This document shows positions 53,645 through 62,363 of a stretch of 64,000 bases of DNA, one piece after another. The notes beneath the pieces are model-generated. The model did not search any database. It was not told the origin of the DNA and saw only the letters and a list, made by a program, of their open reading frames with translations. The DNA lies in NCBI GenBank assembly GCA_044348005.1, contig JBIKTR010000001.1, positions 1-64,000 on the forward strand, given 5' to 3'. This stretch comes from JAJTHC01 sp044348005 (GTDB lineage Bacteria; Cyanobacteriota; Vampirovibrionia; Vampirovibrionales; JAJTHC01). Both the position numbers and the translations under genes were made by a program. Within the stretch, counting starts at the first letter, position 1; each line of letters opens with the position of its first letter.

Positions 53645-54175
53645 TTAATAGTGTAATAATGATTCAACAGGGACTTTGCCTAATAATTGGCGTCCGTTTA
53701 AAAAATCCAGTTCAATCACAAAGCCATACGCCACCACTTCAGCCCCCACATTCTTCACCAGCTCGGCCGCGGCCGCCGCAGTGCCTCCTGTACCGAGTAG
53801 GTCGTCTAAAACAATCACGCGATGATGACCCTCAAGGGCGTCTTTGTGCATTTCAATGGTGTCAATGCCGTATTCTAGGGCGTAGGAATAGGAGTACGTT
53901 TCCGCAGGGAGCTTGCCTTTTTTACGAACGGGAATAAAGCCGATTTTAAGCCTGTCTGCCAAAGGCGCGCCAAAAATAAAGCCTCGGGCTTCAACCCCTA
54001 AAATATAATCAGGGCGATAGGGCCTTAAGCGTTCAACGAGTTGATCTAACACGTCTGAAAACAGGGCGGGATCTTTCATGAGCGGGGTGACATCTTTAAA
54101 GAGAATACCGGGTTTGGGGTAGTCTGGGATGTTGCGAACAGCGTCGGACAAATGCTGTAAAGTGCTGTGGGACAC
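53645..54175 (-). CDS. apt: Adenine phosphoribosyltransferase
   Basis: Apt salvages adenine to AMP with PRPP. The start is probably the GTG at 54175, because AGGAG lies 8 nt upstream; the frame is open to 54205. The 176 residues include IPDYPKPGILFKDVTPLM, ARGFIFGAPLAD, the flexible loop KGKLPAETYSYSYALEYG and the PRPP motif VIVLDDLLGTGGTAAAAAELV. Length is normal. Confidence 0.94.
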   Translation of the reverse strand: MSHSTLQHLSDAVRNIPDYPKPGILFKDVTPLMKDPALFSDVLDQLVERLRPYRPDYILGVEARGFIFGAPLADRLKIGFIPVRKKGKLPAETYSYSYALEYGIDTIEMHKDALEGHHRVIVLDDLLGTGGTAAAAAELVKNVGAEVVAYGFVIELDFLNGRQLLGKVPVESLLHY

Positions 54176-54413
54176 GGATGGGACTCCTGTGAATGAGACG
54201 AACACATGATGACATTCACCATTGTAACTAAAACCCCCTATTTTTTCTAGTCCTCTTTATAAATCGTTTGGCATGTAACAAAATATAACGAAATGGGGGT
54301 TTTGTGTATTCCCCCCCGCCTGCCTGACACTTGAAGATGGGCATGACTTGCGGATCGATTTTGTGTTACATTGAGGGCAACTGGTTATGGTTAATCAACG
54401 GTGAACTTACGAT

Positions 54414-55847
54414 ATGCGTCCCTATGAACGACTCACCCACAAGCTAAAGCAGGCCAAAGTGCTGTTGGCCACTGATGTGGATGAAACCCTGACTCACAAA
54501 GAAGCCGATGTCGTGCGCCTCAACAAGGGAGCCGTCGACTTTTTGGGGCTTGAACAAGCCCACATTCCCTACCTTCCCCCTCTTGTTCCAGATCAACAAT
54601 TAAACGTGCTCAGCACAGGGCGAACTCTTGAAGTGGCCATGAATTGGCTTGAAGAACTTGGCGACGCTATTTTTACCCTCCATGCCCCTGATGTCTTATT
54701 ATGTAATAACGGCCAAACGGGGTATTACAACACCCATAATGCCCCCAACTGGGGGGTGTTTATGCAACAGCTAAGGGATGTAGACCACTATGAAGCCATG
54801 CGCTTTACCCATTATGAAACGGCCTTGCTGAAAGACTATACCCGTGAACGTGTCGATGCGTCACGCTGGCCTTTAAGTGAACAGGTGCGTGAAGACTTGT
54901 TGCATCATTACCGTTTGGTGTTTCGCGAACTGGCTCAGGGCAAGAAGCCTCTTCCTACTTTAGATCTTTTGGCGGTGGAAGCATTTTCTCATCAAGGCGA
55001 GCCAAGCGAACAATCGGCGTCTTACGGGTTTGAACGCATGATTAAGCTCATGCGGGACCAAACCCAAATGGAAGTCCCTCAAGGGTTTCATTTGCCTACA
55101 AAAGTAACGATTACGGAAGCCTCTAGTGGAATTGCAACGTCTTATGTGGAACATTTGGTGGTGGCGTTTTTTGGGCAAGGAGACCCTAAGCCACTGGTGC
55201 AAAGTATGGGCTGTAGCCCGTGGCAAGCACAAACGTCCTATTTGTGGCAGCCTGTTCTAAGCCAGTGGACGCTTGAAGAGAATGAAGCCGATTTAGAGCG
55301 CTTGATTCCTTATAATCTAAGAAGTACCGTGCACAATAGCGAACAAGACGCACTTGCGACGCTGGTGGCGTTCTTAAAAAAAGAAGCGTCTCACGCCTTT
55401 AGCACCTACCCCAACACGGGGGTGATGTTACGACCCGCCACACAGACCAAGCACATGGAATCCCCCAAGGCGCGTCAAAAATCAGACAGCCCGCGTTCTT
55501 ACATTTTAATCAATGGTTTATTAGACAAGGGCAAGAGCTTGGCGTATTTGTACGATGGACTCATTGAGTTGGCTCAAACACTAGGGCTTGAACGTTTTGA
55601 TCGACAGCTTGAAGCGTTGATTACCTTGGGGGATGGAGGCGTCGACACAGGCATGTTGTCTCTAACAGCGTTACGGGCCAAGCATCACACCCATGCGGTG
55701 GCGGTGCCGAATCATGCGGTACTGGTGCATAATGGGGCAGACACCCGCACCCCTGAAAAAAATAGCCTGTGGCGATTGGTGCATCAAGCCAACCCCCACC
55801 TGCGTTATGCAGATGGCTTTTTCCCTTATTATGCCAAATCGGTTTAA
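54414..55847 (+). CDS. HAD-superfamily hydrolase of unusual length
   Basis: The 477-residue protein has the HAD nucleophile motif ATDVDETLT (Asp21, Asp23), a threonine-type motif II in LNVLSTGRTLEVAMNWL, and a late motif LGDGGVDTGMLSL near 403 in place of GDxxNDxxM. The region between (about 100-380) is much longer than a usual cap and has no recognised domain. The late motif has Gly and Asp at the positions for metal binding. The nearest functional idea is a sugar-phosphate phosphatase (SPP-like), but this is weak. It stands alone before tRNA-His. Confidence 0.75.
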   Translation: MRPYERLTHKLKQAKVLLATDVDETLTHKEADVVRLNKGAVDFLGLEQAHIPYLPPLVPDQQLNVLSTGRTLEVAMNWLEELGDAIFTLHAPDVLLCNNGQTGYYNTHNAPNWGVFMQQLRDVDHYEAMRFTHYETALLKDYTRERVDASRWPLSEQVREDLLHHYRLVFRELAQGKKPLPTLDLLAVEAFSHQGEPSEQSASYGFERMIKLMRDQTQMEVPQGFHLPTKVTITEASSGIATSYVEHLVVAFFGQGDPKPLVQSMGCSPWQAQTSYLWQPVLSQWTLEENEADLERLIPYNLRSTVHNSEQDALATLVAFLKKEASHAFSTYPNTGVMLRPATQTKHMESPKARQKSDSPRSYILINGLLDKGKSLAYLYDGLIELAQTLGLERFDRQLEALITLGDGGVDTGMLSLTALRAKHHTHAVAVPNHAVLVHNGADTRTPEKNSLWRLVHQANPHLRYADGFFPYYAKSV

Positions 55848-55907
55848 AAAAGCGTTTGACTTAGGGGTATGTTTTGCATACATTAAAGCCTGTAAGTGTG
55901 AAATTGT

Positions 55908-55984
55908 GGCGGTCGTCGCCAAGCGGTTAAGGCACCTGGTTGTGGTCCAGGCATACGGGGGTTCGATTCCCCTCGATCGCCCCA
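55908..55984 (+). tRNA. tRNA-His (GUG), CCA encoded
   Basis: A full cloverleaf can be drawn: acceptor GCGGTCG (55909-55915) with CGATCGC (55974-55980), a D-arm GCC/GGC, anticodon stem CCTGG/CCAGG with anticodon GTG at 55942-55944, and T-arm GGGGG/CCCCT. The extra G at 55908 opposite C73 (55981) is the G-1:C73 identity pair of tRNA-His. CCA is encoded at 55982-55984. Confidence 0.97.
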
Positions 55985-56060
55985 CTTTTTACTCATTTAA
56001 CGATTCTTGGGCGTCTATCGAACACTATAAATAAAAAACCAGTCTATTCCCAATCCTACC

Positions 56061-56786
56061 CTACTGAGCTCGACCCAGTTCTTGAAGCATCCGCTGTAAG
56101 GATTCGCTTTGCACTTTAAAGATTTGTGAATTGGCTTCAAAAAAGCGACGTGTCGGCACCATTTCCATAAACTCTTCTTGAATCATGACGTTGCCGTCTT
56201 CCGTGTGCATTTGAACCACTTCCACCGTTTGGGGGCGTTGCCCTGCTTCAGTCACCACGCCTAAACGTCCAATGGCTTGATATTTTCCTGAAACATCACT
56301 GCGAAAGGTGATGCTCCCGTCTTCATCAATTTTAAGTTGCTTGCCTGCATCCGTGGGCTTTTCAGGAAGCTTGAGGGGATTGCCAGAAGCATCTAAAAAA
56401 TGTAGCCCCGTTTCTGAACGGATGTACCCGTGGCGATCAATTTGGCTGCGTCCATCCCGCGTGAGGGTGATGCGCCCTGTTTGAGGGTTCAACAACTCAA
56501 AGTAGCCGTCACTCGCCAGTGCAAAATCTTCACCGGCTCCTGTTTGCCGTAAACGACCAAGCCGTTTGTCTTTGACGGTTTCAACACTAGAAACCCCTAA
56601 AATTTCTGCAAAAGGACGCCTCACCACACGGGTGGCTTGAAATCCTGGCAACCCCGATTTAGACACATTTTCGCTTAAGACTTCCATGTGTTTTAAATCC
56701 GCCGTCATGGCGCGAATGCTGTTAAACATGCCAGAATCAAAACTTGAACTATACGCTGAAATGGGATAGAGGTTAGGGATGTTCAT
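56061..56786 (-). CDS. Flagellar rod/hook protein (FlgF/FlgG family)
   Basis: These proteins form the flagellar rod or hook. The 241-residue product has MFNSIRAMTADLKHMEVLSENVSKSGLPGFQATRVV near the start, the flg_bb_rod pattern. DFALASDGYFELLNPQTGRITLTRDGRSQIDRHGYIRSETGLHFLDASGNPL follows as the hook-protein core. The end EEFMEMVPTRRFFEANSQIFKVQSESLQRMLQELGR is the flg_bbr_C pattern. It is close to FlgF/FlgG but slightly short, and no other flagellar gene is adjacent. Confidence 0.88.
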   Translation of the reverse strand: MNIPNLYPISAYSSSFDSGMFNSIRAMTADLKHMEVLSENVSKSGLPGFQATRVVRRPFAEILGVSSVETVKDKRLGRLRQTGAGEDFALASDGYFELLNPQTGRITLTRDGRSQIDRHGYIRSETGLHFLDASGNPLKLPEKPTDAGKQLKIDEDGSITFRSDVSGKYQAIGRLGVVTEAGQRPQTVEVVQMHTEDGNVMIQEEFMEMVPTRRFFEANSQIFKVQSESLQRMLQELGRAQ

Positions 56787-56935
56787 GGGGGGGCTCCTCG
56801 TGTTTCAAGGAGTTTCGACCGTCAGGGTCGGGGGGTTGAAGAGCGTCCTATGTTTGGGCGAGGCCTTTTTCAAGGCGAGTTAAACGATAGAAGCTAGATT
56901 TTTCTGAAACACTTTTCTGCCACACTTTCTATGTA

Positions 56936-56944
56936 TGCTACACT
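56936..56944 (+). promoter_or_regulatory. Extended -10 promoter of ruvA
   Basis: TGCTACACT (TACACT at 56939-56944) lies 57 bp before the start of ruvA at 57001. A second TACACT occurs 9 bp later. Confidence 0.45.
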
Positions 56945-57000
56945 TGTTCTACACTTGTTTTTCACTTGCAAGCATCACAGAACATAAAGAGGCCCTTGCC

Positions 57001-57654
57001 ATGTACACCGGTTTTATTGGCGAAGTAGACAGTTGTGGCTACAGTCCCCTAAGCAACGAACCCTCGCTGGTTTTAAATGTGCAGAATCACTTATACGAAT
57101 TACGTTGCACCGAACGTTTGCTCATGCAGGTGAAGTCTCAAGTGGGGCAAACCTTGAAGCTGTATACCCATTTAACGGTTAAAGAAGATGAATTAAGCCT
57201 CACGGCCTTTGCTTCAAGCGAAGAACGCGATATGTTTCGCATTTTAATTGGGGCGTCAGGGGTGGGGGCTAAAGTGGCGTTGTCTATTCTCAATACGTTT
57301 GAAGTCGCCACATTAGTGACTTTAATTTTGAATGAAGATGCCAAAGCCATTACCGCAGTTAAAGGCGTGGGGCCCAAAGTGGCCCAACGGATTGTGTTGG
57401 ACATTAAAGAAAAACTCAAAGCGTTTGCGGAACGTCGGCCGAACCTATACCGTGGTTCAGGTACTCGCCCCCCCACGCAGGAAATTGGAGCAGGGGCGGC
57501 TTTAGAAGAAACGCTGGCCGTCTTAGAATCCTTGGGGTATGACGCCCGTGAAATTGAAGAGAGTTTCGCCCACTTGCAAAGCACCCACCCTTTAGAAATC
57601 CTTGCCCAGTGGGACGCTGAAACGCTCTTGCGTCATGTGCTAAAAACCTTATGA
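57001..57654 (+). CDS. ruvA: Holliday junction protein RuvA
   Basis: RuvA binds Holliday junctions and loads RuvB. The start at 57001 (MYTGFIGEV) fits the family; the frame is open to 56935. The 217-residue protein has the OB domain, the helix-hairpin-helix pair ASGVGAKVALSILN and VKGVGPKVAQRIVLDIKEKL near 78-138, and a C-terminal RuvB-binding domain (LESLGYDAREIEESFA). ruvB and ruvC are not adjacent. Confidence 0.95.
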   Translation: MYTGFIGEVDSCGYSPLSNEPSLVLNVQNHLYELRCTERLLMQVKSQVGQTLKLYTHLTVKEDELSLTAFASSEERDMFRILIGASGVGAKVALSILNTFEVATLVTLILNEDAKAITAVKGVGPKVAQRIVLDIKEKLKAFAERRPNLYRGSGTRPPTQEIGAGAALEETLAVLESLGYDAREIEESFAHLQSTHPLEILAQWDAETLLRHVLKTL

Positions 57655-57694
57655 CCCCCCCGCACAACATTTTAGTTAGGCGGTTTTATGTGAC

Positions 57695-57844
57695 TATAGT
57701 ATTTTAAAGAGTTTTCCATACAGTAGGCTAGACGAGGAGTCTAGATTATTTTGTGAAAAAATGTAGATAGACCTACATGACTGAACAAAATAATCGTAGC
57801 GAAAAAGTATAGACACTGTAGGGGAAATTATTTAGAATACTATA
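57695..57844. mobile_element. 150-bp MITE with TA-type ends
   Basis: The ends read TATAGTATTTTAAA (57695 on) and, inverted, TATAGTATTCTAAA (to 57844); similarity continues inward through TTTCC and ACAGT to about 30 bp. TA at each outer edge would fit a TA target duplication as in IS630/Tc1 elements. Three helices lie inside: TAGGCT/AGTCTA (57724/57738), ATTATTTTGT/ACAAAATAAT (57745/57785) and ATGTAG/CTACAT (57761/57773). No open frame is present. It sits 40 bp before the Pro-rich gene. Confidence 0.75.
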
Positions 57845-57883
57845 TTACGTCCCTTTTCTTGGGTTTTTAAGTCAGGTGTGCCG

Positions 57884-58504
57884 ATGTCCATTACCACCAA
57901 CGCGTATTTTAATAATCCCTTGCCTTACGAGCGGTTTTCTAGCTTGCCTTATGGCCTTCCCGTGGCGGATTACCCCACTTCCCCCCCTGTGGCCATGTTT
58001 CCCGCGTACACGGTAACCACTATGCCTGCCAACATGCTGGTGCCTCCGCCGATTTATCAGGCGAATCCGTTTTCTTCGGGGGGGAGACAGTACCCAGGGG
58101 CCATTACCAAGCAAGCGCCTTATGATCCGTCCAGGAACCGTCCTCCGCATCGTCTCAATGTGCCTATTCCGTATTTAGCCTCTTATTTTCAACGGCCGAA
58201 TGACGATGCTGCGGCGGAAGGCTTGCCCACCCAAGCCCCTCCATTGGCGGATTTAACCGTCCCGCAAGACGGAGCGGGGAACCCTTTAATGCGTTTCTAT
58301 TTGGCTCCGCCTCGTTATGAAGGCTTAAAGGATTCGGTGCCAACAACCTTGCCCTTGAACGACATTGTGCGCCCAAGTACCATACTCATGCCCCATCCCG
58401 ATCGCATGAATGATGAACCCCGCTTAAGCAGCTTCTTTGAACAGCCCCAGCAGATTGAACGGCCTTACATTCAAATTGGGGAATTGGATATGTTCCCTCG
58501 ATAG
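57884..58504 (+). CDS. Pro-rich hypothetical protein
   Basis: The product of about 206 residues (ATG at 57884, or GTG at 57878) is rich in Pro, Asn, Tyr and Leu with little predicted structure. It has no signal peptide, membrane segment or recognised domain. Short segments such as LSSFFEQPQQIERPYIQIGELDMFPR at the end look like linear motifs. Base composition resembles its neighbours, so recent import is not evident. Coding status rests on length and strand-consistent codon use. The function is unknown. Confidence 0.6.
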   Translation: MSITTNAYFNNPLPYERFSSLPYGLPVADYPTSPPVAMFPAYTVTTMPANMLVPPPIYQANPFSSGGRQYPGAITKQAPYDPSRNRPPHRLNVPIPYLASYFQRPNDDAAAEGLPTQAPPLADLTVPQDGAGNPLMRFYLAPPRYEGLKDSVPTTLPLNDIVRPSTILMPHPDRMNDEPRLSSFFEQPQQIERPYIQIGELDMFPR

Positions 58505-58559
58505 TCATCGAAACAGGCGGGTCTGGAGATCCTGTATTGTAAGGATTGGCGTGAGGGGA

Positions 58560-58589
58560 TTGTAAAACCCGTTTAAAATACGCTATACT
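58560..58589 (+). promoter_or_regulatory. Promoter of the pilin-like gene
   Basis: TTGTAA (58560-58565), an 18-bp spacer and CGC-TATACT (58584-58589) lie 38 bp before the ATG at 58628. Confidence 0.5.
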
Positions 58590-58627
58590 AAAACTACTTT
58601 TACAGAATCTAAAGAAAGCAAATACGA

Positions 58628-59188
58628 ATGCGTTTAGGCCAGTCTTTTGGGGCGTTTACGATTCTTGAGTTAGGGATTGTTCTCGCTGTGACGGCAATTA
58701 TGGCGGCGGTGGTTTTAGTGAGCTTTAAAAATGCTGAAGAAGTGACCGACAAAACGTCTTTAGAAGCCAGCATGGCCACCTTTCAGAACATTCTGATTGA
58801 AGGCAGTCAACGGGCTGAAACCGCCCCGAAAGACCTTGATTTACGAGCCGTTTTGGCCATTGTCGATCCCAAGTCCACCTACGCAACTTATACGGCCAAT
58901 TCAAGCGCTTATGAAACCGCTATTAGCGGGGTGGGGGCGAATACTCAATATCAATGGACGTTTAATGATTCGTCAACAGACCCCACCGTGACGGTGCAAA
59001 CCAAGTCCCTTCAAGCCGCGGATTGGACTGGTACACGAAGCTTGACGTTTCGCGTAAACGATTGTGGAACGGTATGCCCGACGAATTTAGTGGGTTTTGA
59101 CAACTACGAATTAAAGTCAAACATCAATACCGTTTGCCCTGCGGATCCTGTGCAAACGGCTTGCAACGTGATTTTGAAAAAACCGTAG
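58628..59188 (+). CDS. Type IV pilin-like protein
   Basis: The 186-residue protein begins with a short leader, then FGA-FTILELGIVLAVTAIMAAVVL, the prepilin N-terminal helix with Glu5 after cleavage. The residue before the mature Phe is Ala rather than the usual Gly. The body is a pseudopilin-sized, Thr/Ser-rich domain with Cys pairs (CGTVC and CPADPVQTAC) that could form disulfides. It would fit the secretin system at 11-16 kb. Its stop codon lies in the first bases of a MITE fragment, so the 3' end may be altered. Confidence 0.82.
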   Translation: MRLGQSFGAFTILELGIVLAVTAIMAAVVLVSFKNAEEVTDKTSLEASMATFQNILIEGSQRAETAPKDLDLRAVLAIVDPKSTYATYTANSSAYETAISGVGANTQYQWTFNDSSTDPTVTVQTKSLQAADWTGTRSLTFRVNDCGTVCPTNLVGFDNYELKSNINTVCPADPVQTACNVILKKP

Positions 59189-59233
59189 CGAAAAAGTATA
59201 GACACTGTAGGGGAAATTATTTAAAACACTATA
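59184..59233 (+). mobile_element. Right part of a MITE
   Basis: From CGTAGCGAAAAAGTATAG to the outer ACTATA this equals the last 50 bp of the MITE at 57695-57844, with three differences. It begins at the stop codon of the pilin-like gene and ends directly at the IS1 remnant. Confidence 0.75.
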
Positions 59234-59484
59234 TTTCAGATTGAGGTGTATTGTGCAGACCACTGGAAAGCCTACAATGCGGTGTTGCCCGCGGGGAAAC
59301 TGGTTCAGAGCAAGGCTGAAACGTATACCTCCGAGCAAACGTGGAGTAATTTACGGCACTGGATCGCTCGCTTTAAGCGTCGTGGGAAGGTGGTGTCTCG
59401 GAGCCTGAAAGACTTAATTCATGCGGTAGCTCTTTACTTCCACCAAGTCAACTTAAAATATAGCTAAATAGTTAAATGTCTCAA
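59234..59484 (+). pseudogene. IS1-family transposase C-terminal remnant
   Basis: An uninterrupted frame from 59234 to the stop at 59465-59467 reads FQIEVYCADHWKAYNAVLP, then SKAETYTSEQTWSNLRHW and KRRGKVVSRSLKDLIHAVALYFHQVN. This is the C-terminal third of an IS1-type transposase as found in cyanobacterial IS1 relatives. The N-terminal helix-turn-helix and first catalytic Asp are missing, so it is inactive. The last 17 bp (to GTCTCAA) are shared with the copy at 37.6 kb. Confidence 0.8.
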
Positions 59485-59496
59485 ATAATTAAGCCC

Positions 59497-61056
59497 TTAC
59501 ACAATACTGCGGTACTGCAAGGCTTCCGCGAGATGAGGCACTTGGATCGCCTCACTTTCGGCTAAATCCGCAATGGTACGAGCCAGCCGTAACATGCGGT
59601 CATACCCACGAGCCGACAAGTTTAAACGCTCAATCGCCTTGCGCATCAACGCTTGGCACGGGTTATCTAACACACAGAAGGCTTTGACTTGAGCCGGCCC
59701 CATTTCTGCATTCGATTTCAAATGCGACACCCCTAGTTCTTGAAACCGCTTCACCTGCAAGTGTCTGGCTTGGGTGACACGAGCTTTAACCATCGCACTG
59801 CTTTCTACAGGCACGGCATTTTCGTTAGAATTAAACAACAATTCTTCCGTACTCAAGCGACGCACCGTCAACTGCACGTCAATGCGATCCAACAGAGGCC
59901 CAGACAATCTCGCCCGATACCGTTCCACATGAGCTGGGCTACAGGTGCATCGATTCCCCTCATCGCCGTGGTAACCGCATGGGCAAGGATTCATCGCCCC
60001 AATGAGCATAAAACGAGCGGGAAAGGTATAGGCTTGCTTGGCGCGGCTAATGGTGATTTCCGCATTTTCAAGAGGCTGACGCAAGACTTCCAATACAGGA
60101 CGAGGAAATTCGACCAGCTCATCCAAGAACAAAACGCCTCGGTGAGCCAAGGTGATTTCACCTGAACGTGGGTTGCTACCGCCTCCGCAAAGCCCTGCCA
60201 TAGAAGCCGAATGGTGCGGACTACGAAAGGGACGTTGTACAATCACCCCCCCCTCTTCAGGCAATAAGCCTGAAACACTATAAATACGGCTCACTTCTAA
60301 AATTTCATCCATATCCATCGGGGGTAAAATCCCCAATAAGGCTTTCGCCAACAACGACTTCCCACTCCCCGGTGGCCCCGACATCAAGAGATTATGCCCC
60401 CCTGCGACAGCCACTTCTAAGGCTCGCTTGGCCTGCACTTGGCCTTTGACATCGGCAAAATTAACGGGCGTTAAGGCTTCTGCTTGGTCTTGACTCATTT
60501 GGGCAATTAATTCTGCATGATTCACACACTTTAAAAAGGCGTTGGGTGATTCGAGCCACGTGGGTAAATCTTGCAGATGAGGCAAGGCGTAAATCTCAAT
60601 ATCTTCCACCAAAGCTGCTTCTTTGGCATTTTCAGGACTCAACACCACCCCTCGCAAACCCAATTCTTTGGCCAGTAATGCCACCGCCAACGCCCCTTGA
60701 GCAGGACGAATACGCCCTTCAAGCGACAGTTCCCCAAAGAACAAGACTTCGTTAATCAAGGGGGTAGAAATAAGCTCGGCACTGGCCACTAAAATCCCTA
60801 CAGCAAGGGGCAGATCAAAGCCTGTGCCTTCTTTTCTCACAGACGCTGGAGCGAGATTGACGGTCACGCGTTTATTAGGAAACTGAAAGCCACTGTTACG
60901 AATTGAAGCACGCAAGCGGTCTCGGCTTTCGTTGACCATGGTGTCTGGCAAGCCCACGATGCGGCATTCCGCCAAACCCCCGCCTAAGTCAAATTCAGCT
61001 GTGACCCGTTGGGCGTCAATTCCACAAATGGCGGCACTTTGCACATGTACAATCAT
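59497..61056 (-). CDS. comM: ComM/YifB-family AAA ATPase
   Basis: ComM is a hexameric helicase that promotes branch migration during natural transformation. The 519-residue protein has an N-terminal Lon-like domain (GLPDTMVNESRDRLRASIRNSGF), the P-loop SGPPGSGKSLLAKALLGILPP near 225, PFRSPHHSASMAGLCGGG, GVLFLDELVEFPR (Walker B), NPCPCGYHGD...CTCSP and a C-terminal arginine-finger region. Together with the secretin and pilin genes it suggests competence. It lies 13 bp after rlmB. Confidence 0.93.
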   Translation of the reverse strand: MIVHVQSAAICGIDAQRVTAEFDLGGGLAECRIVGLPDTMVNESRDRLRASIRNSGFQFPNKRVTVNLAPASVRKEGTGFDLPLAVGILVASAELISTPLINEVLFFGELSLEGRIRPAQGALAVALLAKELGLRGVVLSPENAKEAALVEDIEIYALPHLQDLPTWLESPNAFLKCVNHAELIAQMSQDQAEALTPVNFADVKGQVQAKRALEVAVAGGHNLLMSGPPGSGKSLLAKALLGILPPMDMDEILEVSRIYSVSGLLPEEGGVIVQRPFRSPHHSASMAGLCGGGSNPRSGEITLAHRGVLFLDELVEFPRPVLEVLRQPLENAEITISRAKQAYTFPARFMLIGAMNPCPCGYHGDEGNRCTCSPAHVERYRARLSGPLLDRIDVQLTVRRLSTEELLFNSNENAVPVESSAMVKARVTQARHLQVKRFQELGVSHLKSNAEMGPAQVKAFCVLDNPCQALMRKAIERLNLSARGYDRMLRLARTIADLAESEAIQVPHLAEALQYRSIV

Positions 61057-61069
61057 GGCACGACTTCCT

Positions 61070-62209
61070 TTAATTCGCCGTTGAAAGGGCCTCTTTTTCA
61101 GCCAACACTTTAGCTAAAAAACGACGCTGTTGTTGAACAATTTCGTAAGCCAATACCGCCGTTGCTGTAGAAACATTTAAGGAATCGACTTTGCCGAACA
61201 TGGGAATCGTCACTCGAAAGTCGCAACGTTTGGCAATATTGGCACGTACACCCTTGTCTTCACTGCCCACGACGAGTACAATTGGCACATCATATTTCAC
61301 CGTTTTATAATCTTGAATATCCGTCGCACCTTCTGCGGATTCGCACAAGGTGCCCACCGTCCAATAGCCCGCCCCTTTTAGGGTATCTAACGCTTGCGAC
61401 AAATTGGTGACTTGAGCAATCGGGATGTGTTGATCGGCACCAACGGCGGTTTTAGACGCCAAAGGAGAAAGCCCTCCTGTACGGTGCTTGGGTAGAATTA
61501 CGCCACAGGCGCCTACGGCATCTGCCACCCGCAAAATAGCCCCGATATTGCGACCGTCGGTCACTTCATCCAACGCAATCATCAGTTGGGTCGAATAGTG
61601 TTTGGCCTGTGCAATCAGCTCATCCAATTCCAATAACGGTTGAGCCGTCACCATGGCGGCTACCCCTTGGGCCGAACTCGGGTTAAAGGCCTCATCGTCA
61701 TCGCCAAAGGTTTCCGCATGGTAACGCACAATGTTGTCTATTTTTTGGCGAGGGACCTTGTTCCAACGAATCCCGTTTTCTTGACATAAGGTGATAATGG
61801 TTTCTAAACGCTTGTCAATTCCAGCGTGTTCGGCCACATATAATTTTTGCACCCGTTTGGGATTTTCTTGTAACAATTCTAAAACGGCATGGCGTCCGTA
61901 CAAGTAATGGGCCCCTTCAATATCGGAAAAATCAGGGAGGCTTTTTTCTAGGGTTTCACGGCTTTCTTTTTCAGGACGCTTGCTTGGGCGTGCCTTGTCT
62001 GTTACAGAAAAATCGCTGTAGTGAGGCCGTTCTGCAGGGTTTTTATTTTGCCCCCCCACACGAGGGGTGAGGGCAGGTTTGGACTTAGTGCTTGATGCTG
62101 AAGCACCCGAAGGACGACCTGTTGAGCTAGAGGGCGTACGGTTTTTCGCCTGCGGTTTTGCATAAGATTTAGCGTTGGAAGAAGAACGAGAACTCGGACG
62201 CTTATTCAT
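61070..62209 (-). CDS. rlmB: TrmH-family rRNA 2'-O-methyltransferase (RlmB-like)
   Basis: RlmB methylates the 2'-OH of G2251 in 23S rRNA. The first 95 residues are a Ser/Lys/Arg/Pro-rich, probably disordered extension. A TrmH N-terminal substrate-binding domain (HYLYGRHAVLELLQENPKRVQKLYVA) and the SPOUT domain follow (DEVTDGRNIGAILRVADAVGACGVILPKHRTGGLSPLASKTAVGAD, VLVVGSEDKGV, IPMFGKVDSLNVSTATAVLAYEI). Other TrmH-group targets cannot be excluded. Confidence 0.9.
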   Translation of the reverse strand: MNKRPSSRSSSNAKSYAKPQAKNRTPSSSTGRPSGASASSTKSKPALTPRVGGQNKNPAERPHYSDFSVTDKARPSKRPEKESRETLEKSLPDFSDIEGAHYLYGRHAVLELLQENPKRVQKLYVAEHAGIDKRLETIITLCQENGIRWNKVPRQKIDNIVRYHAETFGDDDEAFNPSSAQGVAAMVTAQPLLELDELIAQAKHYSTQLMIALDEVTDGRNIGAILRVADAVGACGVILPKHRTGGLSPLASKTAVGADQHIPIAQVTNLSQALDTLKGAGYWTVGTLCESAEGATDIQDYKTVKYDVPIVLVVGSEDKGVRANIAKRCDFRVTIPMFGKVDSLNVSTATAVLAYEIVQQQRRFLAKVLAEKEALSTAN

Positions 62210-62363
62210 GGATGAACCTTTGTTTTAGGAGGAATTACAGTAACATAATAAAACAAGGTGAAAATGCGGAAACTAAGTATATCATCTACTCGTTTGTGCT
62301 TGTCATGAACTTGTCAAAGAATAGTGTAATGCAAAAGAAAGGCCATCGCAAGGGGCGCTGTGT

